From assembly GCA_013396915.1 (NCBI GenBank), contig VWZL01001363.1, forward strand, positions 225,140-289,139: a stretch of DNA of 64,000 bases, in the 5' to 3' direction. This document shows positions 37,296 to 58,308 of this stretch, in pieces. Numbering within the stretch: the first letter of the stretch is position 1; every line of letters begins with the position of its first letter. Under the pieces are notes generated by a model. It did not search any database. It was not told where the DNA came from and saw only the letters and a list, made by a program, of their open reading frames with translations. Source of the DNA: Stercorarius parasiticus. Taxonomy: Eukaryota; Chordata; Aves; Charadriiformes; Stercorariidae. Made by a program: the position numbers and the translations under genes.

Positions 37296-40200
37296 AATTC
37301 CATTGTCACCAGATGTTGTGGTTGTCAAAGTGGTGGTTCCAAGAGCAGTTGTACAAACTCATGGAAAGAAAATCCAGTTACAGCGATTAAATGCAAAAAT
37401 ATAATTGCTGGCTTTGAAAGCACGTAAGTTGCAGATATTTGAAAACAGAAAGCATACCTCAGGAGAAGCATGCCCTGCCCATAAACTCAGGCAGAGGATG
37501 TTAACTTGACCTTTGTTGTAGCTCAGAGCAGTTGTCCCTCTGTTCTTCACCGAATTGTTTGTATTGCTTGATGACTTCAAAGAAGTGAATGAAAATCAAA
37601 CAAAAATCATTTTTGGTGTTCCTCGTCTCTTAGCTCCTTTCAAGCTGATAGTGTAACGTAGAGTTAGTTCCTGAGCAAGATTTTGCAGAGGATAGGAGTA
37701 AGGCTTTGTACCTCTGTTCTCTCTGTTCAAGGAAGTCTCATCGTATTATTTGTGAGCACTTGGTTCTCTTTCCAATGATATTCAGTGCAAAGTGCTGCTG
37801 GAAGCTCTTATATCACTTCAAAGAGTTTGATATTTCATTATGCAGATGACAGCTGTTGGTTATTCCCTCTCATCGTAAAGGATCTCTAACCTCAGTAGTC
37901 AGTAGCTGAATAGATAGCAAAATTGTTCCTCAGGATTCCTTTTACTCGGATGAGTAAAGTTGTGCCAGAATATAGCTAACTGGGAAACAGCTGGGCACAG
38001 CTATTCAACAGCTAGAAACCTAAATATAATCATGCATCCAACCAGTGCATCGCTTCCCAGTAGTTCTTATTGCTATGTGAATCTAATGAGATCAGTTAAA
38101 TTACAAGTCTCTGCTCTGTAATTACTCAAACCTGTCAATGTTACGGGGTTCAGCAAAGCTTTATGTATCAGACCCATACAAACTTCCATTCTGTGCACTA
38201 AGGATTTGCACTGTGTTACGCTTATGGCCCTGAGGGTTTGAGTATGCACCCTCATACCCCTCTCGCTGTCTGCCAGACAACCTTCCTGGCAGCCAGCAGC
38301 CCTCAGGAGTCAGTTCTGCTTGTCCTGACTTCAGTGATGTGTCTCCTTCACACGGGACACCCTTTCTCTCTGCTGCAGAGGGCCTTTGGATACAGCAGAG
38401 AAGCTCTCGCTCATGTATTTGGCTGCTGTGCCGTTCTCTCCAGAAAGGTTTCTTGTCCTTGTGTACCCCTCATGCCTCAGGCAGTACTTCCTCCCCGTGC
38501 ATTCGGATCCTTTTCTCGGTGGAGGATGATAGTTTTTATTTGCCAGCCTTTCCTCTGAAGAGAATTCAGGAAGGTTAACACTTCAATCCCCAAACTCCTT
38601 CAGCTCCTCTCCTATGGAGCAGTTCATCTGGATATTTTTCTTAATTAAAGTAAGTGGCTCAGTTTCCTTGGAAATGGAAACCATGCCTTAGTCAGGTGCT
38701 ACCTCTGATATTTAATCCATCTTTGTCACAGTGAGAGGTAGGACCCTCCACAGACGTTTGCTTGCTGGTTTGCTGATATTTCTCCTTGTGAATTGTCCAT
38801 ATAATCTGTATCAAGTCAGTGCGTTAAGAGGTACACTTAATGTAATTATTTCATTAATATGTATGTTTGCTATTTATATGTGACTTATTACTGGCTTTTG
38901 TCAGAGACTAAGCACCACAGTAAATGTGTTTAGGGTGAGTAGTTCTCAGTCCCTTCCTCTGAAGAAAGTTGTAGCACGTACCAAACCACATGCATTTGAA
39001 ATTTCAGTTACGCTAACACTACATTTCTCCAATGAAAAGGTATTTCAGCCATCTTCAGTGTTTCAGTGTGCAGTCAAGATCAGCAGCACAGCATGGCTGT
39101 CTGGTTTTATGTACGAGTTGGAAGTGAGCTGGCTGCAGTTCAGCTCAGCAGAATAGAGATGTTGATGACAATTTAGGGCAAAGGGCAAAACTAGCCAGCA
39201 AAACCAGCGTTGGCTCCTTTGGGTGATATTTTTCATCCTTTAAGTTTGTGACTTTTTATGAGGGATTCTTTCCCCTTCATTGCTGTTAGTCATGCTCCAA
39301 TTAATAAGCCAGTCAGCTTCTTGTCATCCACATGTGGCCAGGACTTTCTAGCCTCTGCTTTTTAGTGTGGATTTTGGTTCTTATGCAGTCTTTTGTTGTA
39401 GTGTAATTAGATTTCTGCCCGGTGCTGCTGCTGGACCTAGTTGTAGTCACTTGGCAACAACCATTCAAGAACTGATTTGGTGGTTATATGCTGGGAATTT
39501 CAGTGGTGTCTGTGCTTGTTGTCTTTCAACAACGTTGGCCACCTCTAGGGTTATATATGCAGGGTTTGGCAATAGAAGATCATGAGCAGCAAAGGTGGCC
39601 CTCTGGCATCTCTGGAAAAGTCAAGCTGTTAAAAGGGCTTCAGGAGCTCGCTAAGGATACGTTCCTCAGACTAGTGGCAGGAAGAAACCTTTTCTAACTG
39701 CTTGTCTGTCTGGCTTGGAAGGGCTGTTATTTTTATCTGAATGTTTATTTTTTAATGCTTGTGACAGACTGTTCTGTTGCTTGCAGGGAAGAATGTTATA
39801 TGCAGCGTATGTTGTGAAATGTGACATTAAACAGATGTGAAAGTCTGCTTTCTCCCATCTTTCTCATTTTTCCTTTTGTTTCTGTCCAGCTGTGTCCAGC
39901 CACAGTATTAAGTTTCTGGGTTTTTTTTTTGTTTGTTTGTTTTTGGTTTGTTTTTTTTGTTTTTTTTTTTTTTATCTCTGAGACATACTTTGGACTACTT
40001 TGGCAGTTTTGTTCAAGGAGCAGACTGAGTCTTGTAAATATTTATGGTGGCCTAAAAGAAAGCGAGCTGAGACTAGTCAGGAAGAAAGTACAAAGATGAA
40101 AACATGGTAAGCTTTGAACTGAATCACATTGAAAAGGAGCCCACAAGTTACTGTACGTACTTCGGATAGATCAGTAATATATCTCGGCAGTGTGAAACTT

Positions 40201-41747
40201 TCACTTTGGGAGAGGCGAATAAAGCTTTCAACGCACCTTCCCAAGGGAATTGCTGTGTGATTGAAAAAGGGTTGTTGTCATGGAAGTATCTTCATAAACG
40301 TGAAAAAATAAAATAGATAAGAAGGAAAAAAACCTTATCATAATATCAATTCTGGATCTCTCGGTGAATTGACCTACAGGGATCTGTAACTGCATAAGGT
40401 TACTTTACTGCAGTGAGAAAGAATTTGTAGGTAGATAATAGTTAAAAATGCACCAGTGTTTTGTGATGTAAGGGTGAATTTTAATATGAATTCTACTTCA
40501 GATAACAGACTGTAAGTCTTTATCATTTAGAATGCAGAATTTTATTTCTACATAACTTTTTATGTACATAGCCCTTCATGGGCTACAGCGTCTGACTTAT
40601 TTTACTATCAACGTCCTCCTTATTTCACATATGACTTATATTCTTCTTAAACTGTTCGTCGATGATACATTTAAAACATGTGACATAATGCAAAAAATTA
40701 AATAATTATATTATCTAGTTTTAAGTTGGTATGAAAACCAATTCAACGGTCTCTGTTGCTGCAGCTTCAAATGGTGAAGTGGATGAGGGCAAAGACTTGG
40801 CTAAATGTCAGTTAAGTTCAGATACTTAAAGCTCTAGTGTCCTTGTCTGCTTATAAAAGTATAGAAGTAGCTGAGCCTTCTGGTTGCACTTGGAATAAAC
40901 TGGTCTTTAACTAAGGGCTGGAGGAGTAAAAATGGAGGACGCTGCTTGTTCCGGTAATCACAATCTTAATTCCTTCACAACGTGAGTTTGCCATCAAATC
41001 TGTCAAACTGACAAGGGAGCCTCTGCCGTTCTGAATGTTTGGTGGTTGTTTTTTTTTTTCTGTAATAAGAAGGAAAATGTGGTGCTGTATTATGCAATTT
41101 AAAAAAGTCTATGCAGTAAAAATCCATTTGAATAAGTGGGAGCAATAATTCTATTCTTGCAGATAGAATGCAAATAGGATAATTTTTCTTTTAGCATATT
41201 AATTCAGAAAGGAGATTAATATAAGCTTGCAAACTTCTTAGTCAAAATCTTTATTCTCTCCACAGAATGCAATAAAATTACTACTTGGATGCTGATAGTA
41301 AATGAACTGTTTTATTGAATTGTCATAATGAAATATTGGAGGCTGGTGTAAGATAATTCTTATAAAGGCTATATTTGAGGAAGACTTTCTAGCGGAGGCA
41401 AAAGAGGGCAGAACATTTTGTTTCAAAAAGAGAGATAAAGAAGTGGCTGTTAGTGGAGTAGTGGCAGCTACCATTATAACCTGTTGGTACTCCTGACTTC
41501 CAGCATGGTTTGGAATCAAATTCTTAACTTCAGGTACATATTTGTTAATTGCTGCAATCTCAGGAATTAAGCCATGACCACATAAGTTATTATGAATGAT
41601 TGATCTGTTCAAGGATTGATGTATCTTATGCAATACTCACTGTCGTCACCCTTTGTTTCTTAGTTTTCAATCCTAGTCTCAGTTTTCAGGTGTAGAGAAT
41701 TTTAGCATAGTAACGACCAAACTAACTATCAGAGAAGTCCAGAACAA
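37296..41747. other. Intronic stretch with no recognised gene
   Basis: Unique sequence. A GC-richer, pyrimidine-rich patch at about 38240-38530 gives ORFs of 79 and 106 codons that I do not recognise. A minus-strand ORF of 131 codons at 41238-41633 also lacks any recognisable domain. The T/G tract at 39918-39973 is listed separately. Confidence 0.5.
39918..39973. repeat. T/G-rich low-complexity tract
   Basis: About 56 bases made almost only of T with scattered single or double G: a run of ten T, gtttgtttgttttt, ggtttg, and runs of eight and fifteen T. It is likely a slippage-prone homopolymer and a probable place for sequencing-length errors. Confidence 0.9.
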
Positions 41748-41812
41748 GTCAGGTTAGAAGGTCATTCAGTCCAGTCTTCTGCTCAAAGCAGGGTGAGCTA
41801 TGAGAGCAGAAC
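41748..41812 (-). mobile_element. Short old CR1 fragment, reverse orientation
   Basis: ggttagaaggtcattcagtc and cagtcttctgctcaaagcag plus ggtgagcta follow the antisense CR1 end (gttggaaggtcatctagtcc / ctgctcaaagcagg). The usual outermost end and the body beyond are not recognisable. It lies about 600 bases upstream of the exon acceptor. Confidence 0.7.
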
Positions 41813-49105
<7,293 letters not shown>

Positions 49106-49142
49106 AGACTGGAAAGGCAACAGACCTAGACTGGAAAGGCAA
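49106..49142 (+). repeat. Short direct duplication, 22-base period
   Basis: agactggaaaggcaa occurs at 49106-49120 and again, exactly, at 49128-49142, separated by cagacct. It is a simple local duplication, with no sign of a larger array. Confidence 0.9.
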
Positions 49143-49257
49143 AGGTGTCACTTTCCTTTGCAGTATGCTTTGGGTTTGGGAAAACACGTTTCATTCTGAA
49201 CAAATCAGATATTCCCTCTCCTCCATATACTCCTCCCTTGAACCTGAATGGTCACTT

Positions 49258-49326
49258 GAAGAAAAATAAAATACCTAAAAAAACCCCAAACAAAAACAAA
49301 ACAAAAAAAAACCCCACCCAAACCCA
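49258..49326. repeat. A/C-rich low-complexity tract
   Basis: Almost only A and C: aaaaaaaccccaaac, then aaaaacaaaacaaaaaaaaa and ccccacccaaaccc. The 67-codon ORF 49145-49348, which ends in a K/N/T/P-rich stretch, is produced by this tract and is not a gene. Confidence 0.9.
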
Positions 49327-49470
49327 TAGCATAACATACAAGCATTGATGTTTTTCCAAACACAGAGCCTTGAGTTTTAACACTAGCTCAATTTATTGGT
49401 GAGGTAAGGTATTTATAATATCCATCTTAATTTATTATCAGAGTAAATAATGGCTGTGTATTAGGGGAAT

Positions 49471-49576
49471 AGTTTTTTGTTTTGGTTTAATTTTTTTTTT
49501 GCCTTTGTATTTTTTTATCAAAGTATTCTGCCTCACTGCTTGTATTCTTTTTTTGGTTTGTTTTTGTTTGTTTTCT
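49471..49576. repeat. T/G-rich low-complexity tract
   Basis: T-rich with interspersed G (ttttttgttttggtttaatt, a run of ten T, then ggtttgtttttgtttgtttt). It lies ~145 bases after an A/C tract whose complement it partly resembles. Confidence 0.85.
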
Positions 49577-52500
49577 CCCCTCTTTTGGTATTTTCTGTAG
49601 AAGAACAGCAAATCTTTTCTTATGTGGCTTTCACAGCCCCCCAGCTAGGATAGATAGGATAGACCTGCCAGGTAGAATCTTACCCAGTTACCAAAATGTT
49701 TCAGTATTGCACCTTGCAGCTATTGCTGCAGCTTCCTTCACTGCTACGAGAGGTGTCCCTTCATGTTCCCTCAGGCTAGTTTATTATTAAGTGCTGCTGC
49801 TTTTTCTGAAGGTGGTTTTGAGAAGTAGATGGTCAGCTTTGGTCACCATCTCTTCTTTCTCTCCTCCTCCCTGTCCCAACAGGATAGGCAGACTTAAGGT
49901 TTGCTTCTTTGGGCAATTACTTGTGGTTTGGCATCTTCGCTGTGCTGAATGAGGAGGATTGTGATATACACTGATTTCTGTTTTGGATTTGAGTTTTCTT
50001 TCATGGCACGTTTTCTAGTGCCCTGTCTGATGTTTGTTTTCTGTATGGTCCAACCCACTGGAAAGTAGTGCTGCTAAATTTCCTTCTAGCCCGTAGCTAG
50101 GCAGCATGCCTCCTCTTCACTTCCTCTGGGAAATGTCATACGATTTGTGGGGATAGACCTGTCTGACAATAACCGCCCATTAATGATAAACTTTGATTCT
50201 ATCCACAGTTCTGCCAGCCCAAAAAATCAACCTTTGATTCTTTAATCCCATTGCTTTCATTACTCTGTGACCCACAAACCTGGCTTGAAGTCTCCCATTG
50301 TTAGGTGGGAGCATTATTATAGATTCAAGGCAATTGCAGCACTGAATTTTGAGCTCCCGTTTGCATTTGTCCCTGTGCCTGACTTTACACAAATCTTGGT
50401 TTTATGTTTCTTATTTGAAAGATAGTTCAGGGAAATCAGATGCTAATTGGTTGCCCATCTGTGTATGATTTTTCTGCTTTAAAGGTTATATTGATTGAAA
50501 ACCATCTCACTGCACTGAAAATATAACTGTGTCACTTTTTGTTTGGTTCTTGGCAATTGTGTTTAATTTACTCTAAAACGTTCAGATTATAGTGTTGTAT
50601 TTCTGTGAATATTGAAATCTTTCAAATATTCTAGAAAGTTTGTTTCAAGCTTCTTTTACCACCAGTTCCCCAAATACTGTCCTTCTGATTATTTTCACCA
50701 TACCTAAAATAACCAGCTGGAGTTTGTTATTTTGGTATGCTGTTTGCCAGAGTGACTGCTTTAATTTGTTTCTGGAAGGCAGCGTTGAGTGTGTTCTTCA
50801 AGACCAGCTTTGCTGGCTTGTTTCTCAGCAGCCATCTTGGAAAGCCCTAGGATTGCTTCTCTCCAGTCCCTTTGACCAGCCTGGATTGCATGGCCCTATA
50901 TGAGGTTAAAAGTACCCTCTGCCATAAACTGTTGCTGTTCTTGGAATGTACAAACGTGGCCACAATGAGAAGGTAAATACAACTAAGTCAAGGCAAAATT
51001 GGTGTGATAAAATTTATTGCTTCATACTGTGACTTCCACAACCTTAAATCCACTTCTTCGTTTCGTTCTCTCTTACTTCGATGTTTTTCTTCATGTTACG
51101 GTCCTATTATGGGACAAGGAAAGCTTTCTCATAGGGTAAATTAACCTGCTTCCCCCCAGAATGCTGTTGTGGCAGCAGTTACTTAATTACTTATTTTGAG
51201 GGATAGCATAATTCGTACAAATTCAGCAACAGCAGCTCCCGGGCATACATTGAAGAACAAACTCCTAAACCAAGCAGTTGCAAAAAGAAAGCACCTTGAC
51301 ATAATTCTGAAATGGAAATAAAATATTTATTGGCCTTTTAAACCAGAAAAAGCTTAACTATGCTCCGTTGAAGAAGTAATACATTGCTGATGTGTTTGTA
51401 GAGAAGTAAGCGCTGAAGTACAAATCCTCGTATAACAGAAGCTTTTCCAAGGGCCTGATTCTCAAGTGCACGATAATGTTCTTGGTGTATGATTCCTCTA
51501 GTATTACGACCAGTATGGCATCCGTCTTAATTCTTGGCATTCTCAGTACTCCGTACCTCTAGAGCAGTTCCTGGGGACTTGCAGATCTTGCGGCATGCTT
51601 TCTCAAGGCATCAGTTAAGTTTTAACACAACTGGAGAAAAATAAGGCCTATGAAACAAGGGATAGTTATGTTTTAATTGAACTCAAAGTGATTTGGAAAC
51701 ACATTTATTCCCTTTAGCCTTAGTTATCACAGATAGCAAAAACCAGAATCTCAGTGTCAGGGAAAATAGATATGATCACTGTAGCTTAAGAGCCTCCAGG
51801 CTCTGTTGGAAAAGCACTAAAAAATGCATACAGAATTGCTGCTGAGAAGGTTTGGTCCTAGGATTACACTGAGAACAGGAACATATTGCACAGTTCTTAA
51901 GCATGGACTTGTAATAAGGCATTTCCTTTTCCTTCTTGTCACATTCAAGACTTGCAGCTATAGAAAGCTTAAGTAACTGAGTCTAAACTTTTTTTCTTTT
52001 AACTGAAAAATAGTTCCACAATTACACCTTTCCAGTCTTTCAGAATCTCATCTTGGCTCTCTGTGTTGTAATTCCTACCTGTAGTTGCAAAACCAGATTT
52101 ACTTTGATTTCTTGTCTTACCTTGGTTTCATTCATTTTTAGGAGATGAGTAGCTTGAAATTTCTGAACTCTGTGTTAAGCTATGACACAATCTGCTCCTA
52201 ATTCTCAGAGTAAAGGGAAGTGTTTCCCCAGTGAAGTGTACTCCTCATCTTCCCTTGATTTTGCAAAAGTCCATTAGACTTTGTTAGCCGATAGACAGCC
52301 TATCACAAGCTGATTAATTAGCTACAGCAGGATTGCCAGTGTAACAACTATGAGCTTTGTTTGTATTATGCTACAACACTAAGCTAGGAAACTTCTGTGA
52401 TTATTTATAATTAAGCTGTTGTGAGGGCACAGTATCTATCAGGATGTGGATTCATTATGTGGATTTGCTTCCTGAAAGTAAAAAAATAAGCGGCACGGCA

Positions 52501-55500
52501 TCTGAAAGGTTCGTTCAAATCCTTCAATATTCAGATGAGGGAACAAGAATATATGTGATTGGGGAGTGAAAGATCTCCAGTTCAGCAGTCTAAGGTATTG
52601 CCTGAAATGCTTGGGAGCTACAACTTTGTATTCATTATTAAACATTGCCATGTTGACATAAAGGAAGATTTAATTTGTTATTTAAAACAGAGCAAGAAAG
52701 TTTTTTGTCATAACCCTTTTGTAAATAAGAGCTTGTAGAACAGTGATGACAGTCTCAATTTGAAATAGTGTACAGTTACTAATCAAAAGCTGGATACTGC
52801 ATTTTGCATTTGTAAATAAACTCCCAAATTGGATCCAGTATTCTGTTTAAGAATACCTGTAGTTGCAAGGAAAAAATCAGTCCTGGGAAAGTGGGATAGA
52901 CTTGCAGCATTGATAATAACCTTTTTTTTTGCTATAAAGACATACTCCTGCGAAAGAGATTATTTTCCTAATGTCTCTTGTTAATTTAAACAATCAATCC
53001 AAAGATTTGTTTAGGTAAGCAGATTTTTATTGATTGTCTTTTGAAGGCTCTGAATGCTACTGAGAGAAGCAGCGTGACTGAGCAAGCAATAGAGAAGATC
53101 AGTATTATGTTTAGCTCTCACTAACAAAATGAAAATTAACTAATAAAAAGGTATGAAGACTGAGGTGCTGATTCTCTCACGTGCGAACCTACATATGTAT
53201 GCATACACAAACATATATATATATATATTTAGAACTATCTAAAGCTGCCTTCAGTCCTTTTTATGGCTCAGGCTCTTCTGATGGGGCATTGTTATGTTTC
53301 AGATAAATGTAGTTGCATTCTCTGACATTGCATCAGGATGAATTCTCATTGAGAAATGCGGCTGACATGCGTAGGTGGGTGCTGCATAAGCAGCCTGCTT
53401 TGAAATTTTTTTTTCCTGTGACTTTTTGCTCTCCAGTTGTTTTTGCCCTTCAACTGTTTGGCATTATTCTTCTTGCTTATGCGAAGTTAAAAAAATATCC
53501 GATTTGCAAATCTGAAAGAGAAGAAAATATCAGAATAGCTTACTGTTGTATAAAGATCTTGTCTGTTATCTGTGGATATTGATAAAGGAGGTCAGAATTA
53601 CAGATTATAGACTGTAATCACACCAGTTTGGAAAAAAATAGTCTATAGAGACAGAAGTTTAAGCAATGATTTTTACTTAGCAAATTTCATACAATCTTTT
53701 CAAATCCTTGTGTCTTAGCTATTAAAATTCAGTAATCTTACAGTTGCCAAATGTGATAATGCTTAATGATGTGAACATTGATGTTGATAATGAGTTCTTT
53801 GAGTAGTTAGTATGAAAACTCTTGTGACCAATGTGATTTTGTCCTTGCTTTTGGGAGTCTTTCTGACGATGTGATAAACTCCTATCTTTATGGTTGTTTT
53901 GGCTTGGGAAGAAGAGAGAAAATGCAGAAAACTTGTTTCTTTTCTGTTTCCTTTTTTAGAGCAAGGGGCAGAAAGGTGCAGCTATGGGGCCCTGAGTTTC
54001 ACTGCCTGACACATCCACTTTTATTGATCAAGACCTCAAGCTACTGTTTTTCCAACTATAATTATCATAAAGTCACCTTATGCATAGACTGTACTCAAGG
54101 TTGCATGAGGCATATCCTCAGTTATAAGATGAATCTTCCCTCATAACAAATGTGCTTGCGCTGGCTTGACTTGTCTCCTATTTGCTGCCTAATGACTAGA
54201 CCACAATAAGAGATTTATGATTCCGCTACTTATGTTGCCTTAAAAGAAGGTGGTGGTCTGTTTTTTTTTTTTTCAATTTAAATCATTAAATCAGAAGACA
54301 ACAAAACTGAGTAATAATCTTTGTACAAATGACTCTGTGGTTTGCTCTTTCCGTTAGCCTCATTCTTAACTTCTCAATTTCCCATTGCCACAAGCAGTGC
54401 TAGGAGGACTTAAAGGCAACACGTTGCCAATTAGTCACGGCTTGCAGACTGCTCATTTGAACAGTAGGCATTTATTTTTATGTCCAGAAGTCCACATTTA
54501 TTACTGCAGATGAACCAACAGGGTGTAATTTCATAGTTAGTTCAATGGTCTAACTGGTTATGTGAACCAGGAAAATGAAACTTTAAATGTTGTTGCCTAA
54601 TATTCCACTGTTTTACAGACAGATTATTATTGTATTATAATTGCCTTGGAAAGGCAGCTTGTGTCTCCAGTCACAAATGAATTCACGCAGGATATGACAT
54701 TCTTAGTGTAGTCGTAAAGGGGAGTGGGCACTGTGCAGTAAATCTGAGAAGTGGGTTGAGAGCGTTACTTTGGCAGTCGTAGCTGCTTGTCCAGAAACTA
54801 TATAAATCCTACCTGAATGTGTTCCCTAAAAGCTGAATTTGTAAGATGTATGGTCCCAGAAAGTAAACCTCACTCTCAAGTGTGAGTGGTTCTGTTTTAC
54901 TTCAAACCAGGAGAAGTTGTTGCCTCAGCTCCCTAGGTGAATAATGAAATGTGGATCGTGTGAATTCTATAGAGCTTCAGACTTGTCCATGCATGAAATA
55001 AGTTTTGGTAGCACCACTATCTGAGAGTGGCTTCGATGCCCAGTCCAGGCATTCATCTCAAAAACTTGTTGTCAGACTTTACACTTGATCCTGCATTGCT
55101 TCAGAGTATAAATGTCTCTTACTCTGCATTGTCTTCTCAGTAGTCAACCAGAAGGGCCTCCATGGCGTGCTTGGTTCTGTCAGGAGGGCTCCAGTCCCAG
55201 CCGATACTGCTTGTGAGTTTGCCAGTATTTTAGACTGCAACTTCTACAGTCGTCGTTAAAAAAATCAGGAGAGAGATCAAAACAAATGTCACTTTTCTGA
55301 ATTGTCATCAAGATTACTGTGGCACATATAATGATTTCTGTTTTTGTACTTCCTTTGCTTTTGGCCTTTGAGGGAAGCAATTCTGCCTTGCCACAAAACA
55401 TCAAAGGTGCAGTGAACTGGCTCAAATGGTCCTAGCTCAGTGCCCACCCTAGTGAAATTAATGTTTATGGATAGGAAATGGTACTGTCTGAGCTTCTTGT

Positions 55501-58308
55501 TTGGTGATAACTGATGTAACTGTGGTCTGTATGAGTACCTGCGTCACTGAAGAGAGGGATGGGTTTCCACTTCTCTTTGGGTGCTCTAACCAATATTTTT
55601 ATGGACTAATAAGCATACCCACCTTTCAAGTTTTACCTGAAAACAGAAGAGTAAAAAAGAATGAAGTGTAAACATTTTCAGAGCATGCTTTGGTCCCCAA
55701 GAGCATGGAGTTACAAAGTCTGCTGCCTAAGCCCTGCGGAGGGTGGGATTTCAGATGACGTCTTCTGCTTGGAATGGCTCATTGCTCCAGCTCTAACCAC
55801 CTCCATGCCCAGCGTGCCTGATGTGTTTGAGTCCCATCCTGAGGCACTAAGCTCTCCCTGTGTGCTGTACAGCAAGCTTAAGAGCCTAACTTTGTGTTCC
55901 ATTACTCTGAAAAATAGTTGATGTTCTCAGAGCATGTGTTTGCCAGGTATTTCTGAAATAATGTCTGTTTTTCATCTTACTGCAACTGCTCGCTATGTTT
56001 AATCACCATATATAAAATTGCAGTTCTAATTTTAACATCACAATTGGCTGCTGTGGAAGTGGCTGTAATGAACAAAATGAAAAGTTATTAGCCAAATCCT
56101 TTTTCCTGCTCTGCAATCTAATAGTCATCTGGAGAAATCTCTTCAAAGTCGTTACAACAACTTTATGGGCTCAGTACAGAGGAAGCTGTATGCCTCTACT
56201 GAGGTTTTAAGCCAGTATTATACATTGAAGACCAACACACTGATTGAAAAAAAAAAAAATCCCCTTCGTGGAGATTCTGCCTGATTTTAGTAATGCCTAA
56301 ATGTACAAGGCAGCTCCCTTTTTGTCTCAGATGGCTCTAGGTGCTGGATATGTATGAATTTGTTTTTGTGCATCATATCTAGACCTGTTCTAGTCGATTC
56401 CGATTGCTGTCACTTAGCAGCAGAAATAGGCCTTTACAAAATATACTGTTTTTCTCTAAGATGTTTCCAGCAAATAAGATAGTAAAGGAGGTGCTGCTGC
56501 TTACGACTGTACAGTTGGGACGCCCAGAAATTTAAAGGTTTACAGTTCTTCCCTAAGACAGTCAAAATCACACCTGAGTGCCGTAACCAGTAGTTATGGA
56601 GTTGCCGTCCCTCACATTCTCTGTTTTTCTGGTTACACGAACCTTTTAAATACTTTGCTGTGCATTGGGGCACCACTGACACGAGGCAGGAGAAGATTGT
56701 GCAGTCTTCTGTGGCACCTTGACGTTAGAATGATGGTAAAGACAGCTCCAGTGCCTCAAGCTGAGAGGGTGGCACCCCATCTACACTTCCTTTCTCCTGG
56801 ACGGGACTTACACTGTTGTACTGTGTCTAAAATATGAGTGTTCCTACTTTCTGGCAGGGAGAGTGTCTAGATAAAACTAATGAACTGTGGCCAGCTGCAG
56901 AACAGGTATCAGTGCTCTCCTTCAGCCTGTGATTTACATGGATAGATATAGGCATCTGTTGCCCTGACTGATGTGCCTGGTCTTTGCAGAGACAGGGATT
57001 TGGCACTCACCATTCCCCTCAGCTAGATATGCCCTATTTAGTATATGGCTTGTTTTCGGCTGTGTTTTTGCACCACCATAATTTCCAGTTCACGTAACAA
57101 GGAAGCTAAATGTGCGCAGAGTCCAGGGTCCTCTTCTGGGACCCAGCTCCCACAAGTTGTGTTTTGCAGTATTTAACTTGTAGGTACTGGGGTACTTAAT
57201 TTCACCTATAACTGAGTTCGTATTCACTATGCTACCTGAAGTTACTTTGCACAATATAAACACATGGTAAGGGTAGAACCAGCTGGTACTGATTATAGCT
57301 TAAGGCTCGTTTTCAAAGATTCTAGGTATGTGTAGAGGAACAATCCATCTCCTGTTCTCCTGAACATATAACCTAAAGAGTATATGACTGATCTTGTCAG
57401 GTTTAATTTTTGTTAACTGTAGAACGTGACAGTTGGTATATCTGAAATTACATCCATTCAAATTATCTGTCTTACGGGAAGAAGTGACTGGAAATTTTTT
57501 TTTTTTTATACAGTAAGGGAAACCTTCAGTTTATGTGTGATCTAGAGGATAACTTCCAAAAAGTACTCAAAGAGGAAGAATGTTACATAATTTAGGTATT
57601 GATTACCCTCAGTTTTCAGAACTTCAGAGCAAATGTTTTCCAGAATCACTATAGTGATTTTTCACTACCTGAACACATAGATCGCAATGTTCCTTATTTT
57701 AGCAAAAGTTGTGGCTAAGGGAGTCGTGACATCATATATGAAAGTACTCTACATGTACCAAAAATTGTAATCTTCTAGTTCTTTGGTTCTCTGCACAATC
57801 TAGAAATACAAGCTCTAATATTTCAAAACCTAGACACTAATAAAAATTAATTTAATTTTAATGTTTTCTAAGCTTTCTTCAAGCAAATTCAGAGACTAAG
57901 TATCTCCATATTTTGAAGATACTTATCTTTGTGTGCTGATTCTTAGAGCCTATGCAGTACTTTAATTATGTATAAATAAATATTTATGAACCTTCAGAAT
58001 TTTTTCCATGGCAGTATCTCTACTTTTTCTTTGATCATAAAAAGTGTAAAACTCTGTACTGTAAAAGTATGATAGAACATGCAGATCAGAGCTAAAAATA
58101 TTGAAGTTTTTATTAAAATAGGTATGATTTGATGAAATTGAGCAAAATTAAATACTGATATCTGGCAGCATTTCAAATTGTGTTTTTTATTAGTCTATAT
58201 AGCTTTCTCTTGGATGAAGATGTAAATTCTTAATAATTTTCTGCTTAAAACATTTCTCAGAAGGTTCTTCCTTCAGGGACAAATTGTGCTGTGAATTGGG
58301 CAGACTGT
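49577..58308. other. Middle of intron 2, no recognised gene
   Basis: Unique AT-rich intron. Low-complexity points are an (AT) run at 53212-53228, a T run at 54260-54273, an A run at 56247-56259 and a T run at 57496-57509. ORFs up to ~90 codons are unrecognised. No RNA gene or CR1 fragment was seen. Confidence 0.5.
53191..53230. repeat. Short TA-rich microsatellite
   Basis: acatatgtatgcatacacaa leads into an (AT)n run of about nine units (53212-53228). It is a typical intronic dinucleotide repeat. Confidence 0.85.

Noticed and set aside
38238..38558. 106-codon ORF in a GC-richer patch
   Set aside because: Overlapped by a second frame, no recognisable domain; composition alone explains the open frame.
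39918..39973. T-rich tract as the poly(A) tail of an antisense retrocopy
   Set aside because: No gene-like sequence precedes it in the antisense direction, and the tract is interrupted by many G; simple low complexity is the better reading.
41238..41633. 131-codon minus-strand ORF
   Set aside because: No recognisable domain, AT-driven composition, no splice or start context; within chance for 64 kb of intron.
49145..49348. 67-codon ORF with a lysine/asparagine/threonine/proline-rich end
   Set aside because: The end is produced by the A/C low-complexity tract.
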